This document shows positions 16,407 to 23,305 of a stretch of DNA of 64,000 nt, in pieces (within the stretch, counting starts at the first letter, position 1; each line of letters begins with the position of its first letter). Origin of the DNA: Proteobacteria bacterium 005FR1 (GTDB taxonomy: Bacteria; Pseudomonadota; Gammaproteobacteria; Pseudomonadales; Cellvibrionaceae); NCBI GenBank assembly GCA_026192395.1, contig WACF01000001.1:3408309-3472308 (forward strand). The letters run 5' to 3'. A program made the translations under genes and the position numbers. Under the pieces are notes generated by a model. The model saw only the letters and a program-made list of their open reading frames with translations, had not been told where the DNA came from and made no database searches.

Positions 16407-16433
16407 GCGGAATCCCGAATCCCGGGATTCCGC
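16407..16433. terminator. 11-bp perfect hairpin after the monooxygenase gene
   Basis: GCGGAATCCCG (16407-16417) and CGGGATTCCGC (16423-16433) pair perfectly around a 5-base loop. The element begins 13 bases after the stop of the minus-strand monooxygenase gene. It lacks a T-run. Its GGAATCC core resembles the dispersed palindromes found elsewhere in this window, so it may be a member of that repeat family that was recruited as a transcript end. Confidence 0.5.
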
Positions 16434-16445
16434 GCGGGCTGTTAG

Positions 16446-17945
16446 CTACTGACTAACTGCCACTGCGTCGACGCGCTCCTCGCGTTCGGCCGCCGGGTTG
16501 GCTTTCTCGAACTGAATCACGCCGTCTTCCACCGGCTCCTGAAGCAGGACCTTGCGATCGGCGAGATAATCCTGATGCACGAGCCAGGGTGCGCGATCGC
16601 CTTGCTTGGGCAGATGTTCAAGGGCGCGCTGAACATAGCCGGAAGAAAAGTCCAGGAAGGGAACTTCCTTCATTCCCTCGGGTGCGCGGGGAACGGCGAT
16701 GTCTGCGCGATGATCATCCATGTGATTGACCAAACGGCAGAAGTAGATTGCCGCAAGATCGGCCTTCAGAGTCCACGAGGCCATGGTATAGCCGAATACC
16801 AGGACGAAGTTGGGAACGCCGCTGAACATCACGCCCTTGTAACTGAAAGTGTCCCCGAACTGGATCGGCTTGCCGTCCACCTGAAGATCCACGTCGGCAC
16901 TGGTTTGCATCTTCAATCCGGTAGCGGTCACAATGATGTCCGCTTCCAGGGTTTTGCCTGACTTCAGCAGAATGCCATTTTCGGTAAACCGCTCGATGTG
17001 ATCGGTCTCCACCGAAGCCTTGCCTTCCTTGATCGCCGCAAAAAAATCACCATCCGGCGCGAGACAGATGCGCTGATCCCAGGGGTTGTAGCTGGGTTTG
17101 AAATGACGCATGTCGTAGCCTTCGGGCAAACGCTTTTGCGCCCACTTCAGAAACTTTTCGGCGGTGGCTTCCGGCTTCTTCTTGGCCATGTGGTTGAAGA
17201 AGCGGCCCATCAGAATATTCTTCCAGCGGGTGATGTTGTAGGCCAGTTGCCCGGGCAGAATTGCCCGCAGCGTATTGGCAATTACGTCGCTGCCGGGTCG
17301 CGCCACGATGTAAGTGGGCGAACGCTGCAGCATCGTCACATGGGCGGCCTGCTTGCTCATCTCCGGCACCAGTGTTACGGCAGTAGCGCCACTGCCAATC
17401 ACCACGACTTTTTTGTTGCGATAATCGAGGTTTTCCGGCCAGAACTGCGGATGAATGATTTCACCCTTGAAGTCTTCGCGACCTTCGAAGTGCGGGTTGT
17501 AACCTTCCTTGTAGCTGTAATAGCCCGAGCCCATGAATAAAAACTGTGATTCGATTTCGAATTTGCCACCCTCTGGAGGCTGCACTGTGATGGTCCAGCG
17601 GGCTTTCTCAGTGGACCACTGCGCGCCGATTACCTTGTGTTGGAATCGTACCTTTGAGGTCACGCCGTATTCATCGGCGGTTTCGCGGATGTATTTCTTG
17701 ATGGAGGGGCCGTCGGCAATCGCCTTGGCATCGCGCCAGGGCTTGAAGCTGAAACCCAGCGTATACATATCGCTGTCCGAGCGAATCCCGGGGTAGCGGA
17801 ACAGGTCCCAGGTGCCGCCCATGTCCGCGCGGGCCTCCAGCACCAGATAGCTCTTATCGGGACACTCCAGTCCCAGGTGCACGGCCGCACCGATGCCGGA
17901 CAATCCGGCGCCCACGATAACTACGTCGACAGTTTCTTTTTTCAT
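16446..17945 (-). CDS. FAD-dependent Baeyer-Villiger-type monooxygenase
   Basis: The 499-residue protein has two dinucleotide-binding motifs: VVIVGAGLSGIGAA for FAD at residues 8-21 and VVVIGSGATAVTL for NADPH at about 185-197. Just before the second lies the Baeyer-Villiger fingerprint FKGEIIHPQFWP (FxGxxxHxxxW). The family inserts oxygen next to a carbonyl in cyclic or long-chain ketones, using NADPH and O2. GTWDLFRYPGIRSDSD is the usual flavin-site block. The length is typical. It lies between dnaE2 and a TrkA-C membrane protein, all on the minus strand, with no sign of a degradation cluster that would fix its substrate. Confidence 0.88.
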   Translation of the reverse strand: MKKETVDVVIVGAGLSGIGAAVHLGLECPDKSYLVLEARADMGGTWDLFRYPGIRSDSDMYTLGFSFKPWRDAKAIADGPSIKKYIRETADEYGVTSKVRFQHKVIGAQWSTEKARWTITVQPPEGGKFEIESQFLFMGSGYYSYKEGYNPHFEGREDFKGEIIHPQFWPENLDYRNKKVVVIGSGATAVTLVPEMSKQAAHVTMLQRSPTYIVARPGSDVIANTLRAILPGQLAYNITRWKNILMGRFFNHMAKKKPEATAEKFLKWAQKRLPEGYDMRHFKPSYNPWDQRICLAPDGDFFAAIKEGKASVETDHIERFTENGILLKSGKTLEADIIVTATGLKMQTSADVDLQVDGKPIQFGDTFSYKGVMFSGVPNFVLVFGYTMASWTLKADLAAIYFCRLVNHMDDHRADIAVPRAPEGMKEVPFLDFSSGYVQRALEHLPKQGDRAPWLVHQDYLADRKVLLQEPVEDGVIQFEKANPAAEREERVDAVAVSQ

Positions 17946-18073
17946 GATTAACTTCTGCCAGCTATTTACAACAGGGAAGGGAGATCGAAGGGATAAGAAG
18001 GTAAAGGGATAAGCTGGCAGTTACAAGGTGACTGATCGGTCGTTCGCAACCGATGGGTCGCGCTTGAGCCAGA

Positions 18074-18841
18074 TCAATGTGCGCCCGGATCTCTCGCCTG
18101 CTCTTCGCGTTCGGTTTGCTGTTGCTGGGCGACCGCCTGCCGGTGGGATTGCTCGCCGCCGGCGTCCTTGCGGCGTTTGTCGAGAGCCAGCAGTGTGTTG
18201 GCGCGGCCGTAGAGAGTGAGTGTATCGTTTTCATTGATCCTGGTCGAACCTTTGGGTACACCGATATAGGTGCCATCCTCGCGGGTGACGCCCAGCACGA
18301 TGACGCCTTCATCGCGCAGGTTGAGCTCAGAAAGGGTCTGCCCCTCCATCCAATCGTCGGCTTTACACATGATTTCGGAGACGTGGTAGTCGCCCGCTAG
18401 ATGTAGCAGGCTGGCGTAGTCTTGAATCTCGAGCTCCGTATGCCGGCTGAGAATGCGCTCGAGTACGTGCGATAGCCAGCGCTCCACGTGCTTGTTGCTG
18501 GCGACCACCCAGAGCAGGCCGAGCCCGCCCAGCAGAAGCCCTGTCCGGACCCACAGGTCTGTGCTTTTCTCGCCCAGCAAACCCAGCATCAGGGAAGAGA
18601 TAACGGTGACGATACCGGCATTGCCCAGCAGCATCAGGGTGCGAACCACGCGCCGGCGCACCGGATGGTTGACGATCTGCTCGGCTTCGGAGGTGGTAAA
18701 GCCCACGCCGGTAAATGCCGAACGCGCCTGGAAGCTGGCAGACTCGCGCGACAATCCGGTATGAGTCAGCACCACGGTGGCGATGCGGGTGATTAAAATG
18801 GACAGCGTAATCACCACCAGGACACTGATGACGCCGATCAT
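18074..18841 (-). CDS. membrane protein with TrkA-C (RCK_C) domain
   Basis: The 255-residue protein has hydrophobic helices at about residues 2-25, 66-88 and 95-115. Between the first two is a re-entrant-looking stretch, ARSAFTGVGFTTSEAE, that resembles the pore region of cation-translocating Trk/Ktr proteins. A cytoplasmic TrkA-C domain follows at about 150-220 (TLSELNLRDEGVIVLGV; INENDTLTLYG), then a Gln/Glu/Arg-rich tail. TrkA-C domains bind small regulatory ligands. This is too short for a full Trk channel, so it may be a regulator of ion transport or a minimal channel. It interrupts the distance between imuAB and dnaE2. Confidence 0.7.
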   Translation of the reverse strand: MIGVISVLVVITLSILITRIATVVLTHTGLSRESASFQARSAFTGVGFTTSEAEQIVNHPVRRRVVRTLMLLGNAGIVTVISSLMLGLLGEKSTDLWVRTGLLLGGLGLLWVVASNKHVERWLSHVLERILSRHTELEIQDYASLLHLAGDYHVSEIMCKADDWMEGQTLSELNLRDEGVIVLGVTREDGTYIGVPKGSTRINENDTLTLYGRANTLLALDKRRKDAGGEQSHRQAVAQQQQTEREEQARDPGAH

Positions 18842-18998
18842 GGCGGTTTGCCCCTTGTTTGCTAAAGATTACCGATGAGTTTGTTAAGCAGGTTGTGTGC
18901 CGAGAGGGGCTGGTGCTGGGCTGCTGGTGACGGTGCCCTCGTGGTGGGGCTGCACTCGACCATCAGCCAGCGATCCGGTGTTTGCTACTGTGACCTTC

Positions 18999-19015
18999 GC
19001 CGGCATGACGCCGGC
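18999..19015. repeat. short palindromic repeat
   Basis: GCCGGC (18999-19004) and GCCGGC (19010-19015) flank ATGAC, in the context CTTCGCCGGCATGACGCCGG. It is a variant of the palindrome at 19136-19165, in the 355-base gap between the TrkA-C gene and imuB. Confidence 0.5.
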
Positions 19016-19075
19016 GTAGAGCTTAGAGCCTGCCCCACGAAGTGTTTTTGGGTGCAGGGATGTACTTGCAGCGTG

Positions 19076-19131
19076 TCACAGGTGAATACCGGAGTGCTGG
19101 CCTGGCACTTGAGCCGATGTGGCACCTGTGA
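19076..19131. repeat. long-range inverted repeat
   Basis: TCACAGGTG (19076-19084) and CACCTGTGA (19123-19131) form perfect 9-base arms around 38 bases. An inner pair AGTGC/GCACT sits in the loop region. The element lies immediately before a dispersed palindrome (19136-19165). No gene is seen in this gap. Confidence 0.5.
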
Positions 19132-19135
19132 ACAT

Positions 19136-19165
19136 GGATTCCGGCCTTCGCCGGAATGACGATGG
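19136..19165. repeat. REP-like dispersed palindrome
   Basis: GGATTCCGGCCTTCGCCGG followed by AATGACGATGG forms a hairpin (TTCCGGC / GCCGGAA around CTTC). Very similar elements lie at 21714-21744, 43346-43373 and 43459-43486, always in non-coding gaps. It is located 32 bases past the end of imuB. Confidence 0.75.
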
Positions 19166-19196
19166 TAAGGGTTCAAATCACGTCACATTTCACATC

Positions 19197-20702
19197 TCAC
19201 CCATAAAACCCCTGCAAAAACCAACGCTGATTTCCCAGATCCTGATACACCCAACAATAAGAACCATTCTGATGCCGCGCGATGAAATAGTCGCGCCGCG
19301 AGCGTTCTTTCCACCAGTGGCTGTCCACGCGCTGCGGGCCATAGACGAGACGCAACGGTCCGGCAGCTGCAGTCGGAGCGGCAATCGGTACGGGTTTGTT
19401 GGTGAGCCAAAGCGGCAGATGGCGCTGTTGTTCGGAGCCGTTGGCGGCTTGTTTCGGCAGGCGAATGTCTTCGATGTTTTGCTGAACGAGTTCGCTGGCG
19501 ACATGTTGATATTCGGGCAGGTGTTCATCGCCGAGCGAAAGCGTCTTCAGTTGGCCGTCACCGAGCCTCGTGAGCAGCTTGTCCAGGAGCTGACGGTAAT
19601 CGCGCAACTGATTGCTGGGAGAGGAAAGCTCTGGAAACAATTCGCCGCTGCCGGCGTTTGCGGCAGTGAACACGGAACTGCTGAGACCGAGGGACTCCAG
19701 CGGCGCCTTCAATATGTATTGCTCGAGCTTGAGCTTGCTCAGGCTCAGCAAACTGTCGAGATTGTTGTTTGCTGGCGAGGTGTGAATGTGCAGGCGATCG
19801 CAGGGGAGGCGGAAATAATAGAACTGCCACTCCAGTCCTTGGGTATACAGCTGCTGGCGGTGCAGAAAAGTCATCAGCTCGCCAAGCAATTCTTTCATTG
19901 GCTCGATCAGTTCATCGACTTTGCTGAGGCCATTGGCGAAGTCCACCTGGGCGGCAAAGGTTTGCGCCGGTTTAAAGTCCGCATCCAGTCGCGCCGGCTC
20001 CCCGACGATTGCTGTCAACGATTGCAACAGGTCGCGGCCAAAGCGCTGCCCCACTTCCTGACGGGGCAGGGCCAGCAGATCGCCCAGGCTGCCAAAACCC
20101 ATGTTGAACAATTGCTGTTTGGCTTTCGCGGCGGTATCCAAATACTGAAGAGGCAGTGCCTGCAGCTGCGGTAGCCAGAAGTCCGGCTCGGGGGCGGAAA
20201 ACTCGTTCATTTCCCGCGCACTCAGCGGGGCATCGGGGTAGTCCCTGCGAACCTGGCTGAACAGCCAAGCCGCTTCCTTGGTGTGCGCCAGGCCTTCGTG
20301 GAAGTGATAGCCCTGCTGATCGAGTCCCTGAGCAATCTGCTGGCGCAGCCGGCTGATGCCTCTGAACAAGGTCAGACTGCCGCCGATTTCCAGCAGCAGG
20401 CAGTCCTTCTTATAAGGAATGACTGTGGGGGTGAACTGATAGCACCACTCGCTCAAAGCCTGCAAGGCATCGGCTTCGCGGGCGGGGGTGCGCTCGACGA
20501 TTTTGATATCCGGGTGGAGCGCATAGGCGGTGCCGATGCGCATACCTGGGTAGATGCCCGCCGCGGCGGCTGCATCGGTGGCGAAGGCGATGCGCTGTTT
20601 TTCGGCGATTGCCAGCACGCTGTCCCCGGCGTTTAGTTGGTCCAGGGGCAGAGAGTGAAAATGCAGGCTGAGCCAGAGCGGCTGGGGATGATGGCGAGCC
20701 AC
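19197..20702 (-). CDS. imuB: ImuB, Y-family polymerase-like mutagenesis protein
   Basis: The 501-residue protein is a Y-family polymerase homologue of the ImuB class. It starts WLSLHFHSLPLDQL where true polymerases carry the first catalytic aspartate, and that Asp is missing, as is usual for ImuB. Later parts are conserved: LLLEIGGSLTLFRGI, GFGSLGDLLALPRQEVGQRFG, and the C-terminal SRRDYFIARHQNGSYCWVYQD. ImuB links ImuA, the sliding clamp and DnaE2 in SOS mutagenesis. The start is GTG 20702, one base after the imuA stop, so translation is probably coupled to imuA, and both depend on the imuA LexA site. Confidence 0.9.
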   Translation of the reverse strand: MARHHPQPLWLSLHFHSLPLDQLNAGDSVLAIAEKQRIAFATDAAAAAGIYPGMRIGTAYALHPDIKIVERTPAREADALQALSEWCYQFTPTVIPYKKDCLLLEIGGSLTLFRGISRLRQQIAQGLDQQGYHFHEGLAHTKEAAWLFSQVRRDYPDAPLSAREMNEFSAPEPDFWLPQLQALPLQYLDTAAKAKQQLFNMGFGSLGDLLALPRQEVGQRFGRDLLQSLTAIVGEPARLDADFKPAQTFAAQVDFANGLSKVDELIEPMKELLGELMTFLHRQQLYTQGLEWQFYYFRLPCDRLHIHTSPANNNLDSLLSLSKLKLEQYILKAPLESLGLSSSVFTAANAGSGELFPELSSPSNQLRDYRQLLDKLLTRLGDGQLKTLSLGDEHLPEYQHVASELVQQNIEDIRLPKQAANGSEQQRHLPLWLTNKPVPIAAPTAAAGPLRLVYGPQRVDSHWWKERSRRDYFIARHQNGSYCWVYQDLGNQRWFLQGFYG

Positions 20703-20703
20703 G

Positions 20704-21483
20704 TCAGCCCCGGCGCAACAGCGGCACCACCCGACGGTCCGGAGTGAGACGGCTGCCTGGTGCCACGGGGGTAGTGGCCGGTGGCGCGATCTGGCGCTTG
20801 AACTGTGCTACAGGCAGCGGCAGCTGGTCCGGGCTGAGCTGCTGCAATTGGCTCAGGTCCGGTTCCAGATGCAGGATCAGCTGTTGTCCGCTCCAGCCGC
20901 CGCGCTGCTTGAGAATATCCAGTTGCAGCAAACCGCGGGCAGTGCAGTTCAGTTCGATGCGCAGGGCGGAAGGCGAGGGCTGGCGATGAACCTGGGGGTG
21001 GCGGAACAGTGTGTGCCAGCACTGGCCGCGATGGGCGGCCTGTTGCAGTCGGCGCAGCTGGTGGGTGGTCAGGTTCAGCCCCGTGGCCCAGGTCAGTACC
21101 GCACCGCAGCAGCCCGACTGCAGAATCTGCTCGGCGGACCAGAGCAGATCGCGCTCCGATTGCGGCGAAATGATCAGAATGCCTTCGGGATTAATGCCCT
21201 GCTGCGCCAGTGCTGCCGCAAAAGGCTGATGAGGCGGCGCAATGAAGACCAGCCAGGGACGATGGCGCTGCGCCTGACGCAGGCCAGGCACCAGCAGGCG
21301 CAATTCCCCCATGCCCGCCAGCGGCGTCAGCAGCTCGGTGGTGGCGCTGTCGGGCCAGCCGCCATCGTGCAGCTCGCTATCCAGCGCTTGGTAGCCGGTC
21401 GGCAGCACCGAACTGATCCGGCGACCGCGCGAGGCCTGCCAGACATTCGGGAGCTCAAGCAATTGTTCGATTCGGGGGTTCAT
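20704..21483 (-). CDS. imuA: ImuA, SulA/RecA-like SOS mutagenesis protein
   Basis: The product (259 residues from ATG 21483, MNPRIEQLLELPNVWQASRG) is a RecA-fold protein of the ImuA (SulA-like) class. Signs are ISSVLPTGYQALDSELHDGG, TTELLTPLAGMGELRLL and PWLVFIAPPHQPFA. ImuA acts with ImuB and DnaE2 in damage-induced mutagenesis. A TTG 18 bases upstream (21501) could give a slightly longer form; neither start has a strong ribosome site. The stop is one base from the imuB start. A LexA-type box lies 37 bases upstream of ATG 21483. Confidence 0.88.
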   Translation of the reverse strand: MNPRIEQLLELPNVWQASRGRRISSVLPTGYQALDSELHDGGWPDSATTELLTPLAGMGELRLLVPGLRQAQRHRPWLVFIAPPHQPFAAALAQQGINPEGILIISPQSERDLLWSAEQILQSGCCGAVLTWATGLNLTTHQLRRLQQAAHRGQCWHTLFRHPQVHRQPSPSALRIELNCTARGLLQLDILKQRGGWSGQQLILHLEPDLSQLQQLSPDQLPLPVAQFKRQIAPPATTPVAPGSRLTPDRRVVPLLRRG

Positions 21484-21520
21484 AAACACAAAATCAGGCA
21501 AAAGGCTGACGGTAGTGGCA

Positions 21521-21536
21521 CTGGTTTAATATACAG
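21521..21536 (-). promoter_or_regulatory. LexA operator (SOS box) of imuAB
   Basis: Read on the minus strand the site is CTGTATATTAAACCAG. It matches CTGT-N8-ACAG with one mismatch in the last half (CCAG), and has the AT-rich centre typical of LexA boxes. It lies directly upstream of imuA. Confidence 0.7.
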
Positions 21537-21543
21537 TACTCAG

Positions 21544-21571
21544 TCGCTAGTCTCCAGTCGCCAGTCTCCAG
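21544..21571. repeat. four tandem heptamers (CTGGNGA family, inverted)
   Basis: Read on the plus strand the units are TCGCTAG, TCTCCAG, TCGCCAG and TCTCCAG; on the other strand these are CTGGAGA, CTGGCGA, CTGGAGA and CTAGCGA. They belong to the same 7-base family as the large array at 43544-43655. They start 8 bases from the imuA LexA box. Confidence 0.75.
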
Positions 21572-21713
21572 AGGTGACAGAAAGGTTGAGCGAAAATTAG
21601 ACAAGCCTGGGGGTCGGGTGTTTGGAGAAAGAGAAGGGTGAGAGGGGTAAAAGTGGCCCGGGCATGATCAAAGGCCGCAATCCCGAGTTGCGGGCAGCGA
21701 GTGGTTTCGTTTC

Positions 21714-21744
21714 GTGGATTGCGGCCTACGCCGGAATGACGAGC
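21714..21744. repeat. REP-like dispersed palindrome
   Basis: GTGGATTGCGGCCTACGCCG followed by GAATGACGAGC is a diverged copy of the palindrome at 19136-19165. It lies in the gap between imuA and dps. Confidence 0.65.
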
Positions 21745-21765
21745 GAGGAGGATTGCACCCGGGTA

Positions 21766-21786
21766 CTGGCGACTGGCGACTGGCGA
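21766..21786. repeat. three tandem heptamers CTGGCGA
   Basis: Three exact consecutive copies of CTGGCGA lie next to the dps terminator and 22 bases from a REP-like palindrome. They belong to the same family as the arrays at 21544-21571 and 43544-43655. Confidence 0.75.
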
Positions 21787-21788
21787 CT

Positions 21789-21813
21789 AAAAAGGGGCTC
21801 GCGCCCCTTTTTT
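21789..21813 (-). terminator. Rho-independent terminator of dps
   Basis: AAAAAGGGG-CTCG-CGCCCCTTTTTT forms a GC stem flanked by an A-run and a T-run, so it can work in both directions. On the minus strand the dps stop codon TAA overlaps its leading A-run. Confidence 0.85.
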
Positions 21814-22282
21814 ATCCCAGCATTGCCCGCAGCATCCAGGCGGTTTTTTCGTGGATTCGCATGCGGTCTGAAATCAGCGCTACGGAGGATTCGTCGTCCG
21901 CCTCCTGGGCGGTCTTCAGTACCGCTCGGCAGGTCTGCACTACGGTTTCATGACCGCGGGTGAGAATGCCGACCATTTCTTCTGCGGCGGGAACGCCGTC
22001 CACTTCCTTGATCGAGCTCAGTTCGGCAAAGGCCTTGTAGGTGCCCGGGGCGTGGACGCCCAGGGTGCGGATGCGTTCGGCAATCTCATCCACAGCGGTG
22101 GCCAGTTCGGTGTAGTGCTCCTCGAACATCAGGTGCAGCTCCCGGAATTTGGGGCCCGTGACATTCCAGTGGAAGTTGTGGGTCTGCAGGTAGAGGGTGT
22201 ACGAGTCCGCCAGCAAGCGCTTGAGGCCTTCGGCGACCGCTTCACGATGTTCTTTGTCGATCCCGATATCAATTGCACTCAT
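21812..22282 (-). CDS. dps: Dps-family ferritin-like DNA-protection protein
   Basis: The product (156 residues from ATG 22282) is a four-helix Dps protein. [19 protein letters not shown] carries the ferroxidase His pair, [20 protein letters not shown] carries the acidic ferroxidase residues, and the C-terminal helix ends [12 protein letters not shown]. Dps oxidises Fe(II) with H2O2 and stores iron inside a dodecamer, protecting DNA. The ribosome site AAAGGAG lies nine bases from ATG 22282 and only three from the upstream ATG 22288, so the inner start is preferred. A Fur-box-like site lies 150 bases upstream. Confidence 0.92.
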   Translation of the reverse strand: MSAIDIGIDKEHREAVAEGLKRLLADSYTLYLQTHNFHWNVTGPKFRELHLMFEEHYTELATAVDEIAERIRTLGVHAPGTYKAFAELSSIKEVDGVPAAEEMVGILTRGHETVVQTCRAVLKTAQEADDESSVALISDRMRIHEKTAWMLRAMLG

Positions 22283-22431
22283 AGGCATTCTCTCCTTTTC
22301 TCTTCAGTTAACGCTGGCGTCAGCCTGAACTGAGGCTGACCGAAAGCAGGTTTCAGGTCTTTGGGCCATGTTAGCGGTGAATAGTTGTTAGAGAAAATCT
22401 ATTGAAACTATCGCAACAATTGATTGTATGA

Positions 22432-22450
22432 AGAAATGAGAATCATTATT
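22432..22450. promoter_or_regulatory. Fur-box-like site between dps and the DUF2061 gene
   Basis: AGAAATGAGAATCATTATT matches the 19-base Fur consensus at 14 positions by eye; the right half AATCATTAT is perfect. It lies in the shared upstream region of two divergent genes. An OxyR-like half element (CTAT at 22408-22411 with partial flanking spacing) is also visible but weak. Confidence 0.5.
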
Positions 22451-22505
22451 ATTAGCGGCAGTCGCAGGAATCAGGAAATGTGGTAACCCAAAGGAGGGTC
22501 GGCCC

Positions 22506-22727
22506 ATGGCAAAGACAATCACTTTCGCAATCATGCACTTCATCATCGCCTTCGCCGTGGCCTATCTACTGACAGGTAGTCTGGTTATCGGCGGGGCCGT
22601 GGCTCTGGTCGAGCCTGCGGTGAACACGGTGGGTTTTTACTTCCACGAGCGAGCCTGGAGACTGTTCGAAGCAGGCCATCTGCGCCTGCGATGGCCCGCC
22701 CGGCCGCGGCTTGCCCTTGGCAGATAG
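22506..22727 (+). CDS. DUF2061 small membrane protein
   Basis: The 73-residue protein opens MAKTITFAIMHFIIAFAVAY and continues with ALVEPAVNTVGFYFHERAW, the hallmark of DUF2061. There are two hydrophobic segments, at about residues 6-24 and 26-46. A strong AAAGGAGGG ribosome site precedes ATG 22506. It is divergent from dps and close to the Fur-like site, so iron or stress control is possible. The biochemical role of the family is unknown. Confidence 0.85.
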   Translation: MAKTITFAIMHFIIAFAVAYLLTGSLVIGGAVALVEPAVNTVGFYFHERAWRLFEAGHLRLRWPARPRLALGR

Positions 22728-22736
22728 AAGGCGCGG

Positions 22737-23060
22737 CTAGCCCCCGGCCAGCTTGACCGTATAGCCCATCGACTCGAGCTGGCCTTTCAACACCGTCCGG
22801 TGATCGCCCTGAATCTCAACGATGTGATCCTTTACGCTCCCGCCGCTGCCGCAGCTCTGTTTCAGCTTTTTGGCGAGGGTCTTGAGATCCGATTCTGGCA
22901 AGGGAATGCCGGAGATCGTGGTCACCCCCTTTCCTTTGCGGCCTTTGGTTTCAAGGCGCAACCGCACTATGCCATCCCCGGCGGGGGCTTTTTCCGGCTC
23001 AGGTGCTTCCTTGATACGACCCTGATCAGTGGAATAGACCAGGCGGGAATTCTTGCTCAT
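22737..23060 (-). CDS. yciH: SUI1/eIF1-like translation factor YciH
   Basis: The 107-residue protein has an N-terminal linker and a SUI1 domain: VRLRLETKGRKGKGVTTISG, then LKTLAKKLKQSCGSGGSVKD and IEIQGDH-like VEIQGDHRTVLKGQLESMGY. It matches bacterial YciH in length and start (MSKNSRLVYSTDQGRI). YciH is an eIF1 homologue that influences start-codon selection and initiation fidelity. Its end is nine bases from the end of the convergent DUF2061 gene. Confidence 0.9.
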   Translation of the reverse strand: MSKNSRLVYSTDQGRIKEAPEPEKAPAGDGIVRLRLETKGRKGKGVTTISGIPLPESDLKTLAKKLKQSCGSGGSVKDHIVEIQGDHRTVLKGQLESMGYTVKLAGG

Positions 23061-23305
23061 TGCGGCCTCGCTCCGGTGACTGCTCGATGATGGGGAAAAG
23101 GAGGGTGATCATACGATTTGGCTTCTCCTCTCACAACTTCTGCGAACTCTGACTCGGCCATGTAGTCCATTCACTGAAATCTGGCGCGCAAATGTACGCT
23201 CCTGTAGTACCATTCCCTGTTTTCCGACCAGAAAGTCCGATGACAAGCAGGAAGTTGACTAAAATTCAGAGCGCAGTCTGACTTTTTTCTGAGCACATAA
23301 TAATC

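Noticed and set aside
19119-20174. Open frame of 351 residues opposite imuB
   Set aside because: It begins inside a REP-like palindrome and mirrors imuB; the composition is non-protein-like.
21622-21963. Open frame of 113 residues between imuA and dps
   Set aside because: It reads through a REP-like palindrome, heptamers and the dps terminator; no homology to any known product.
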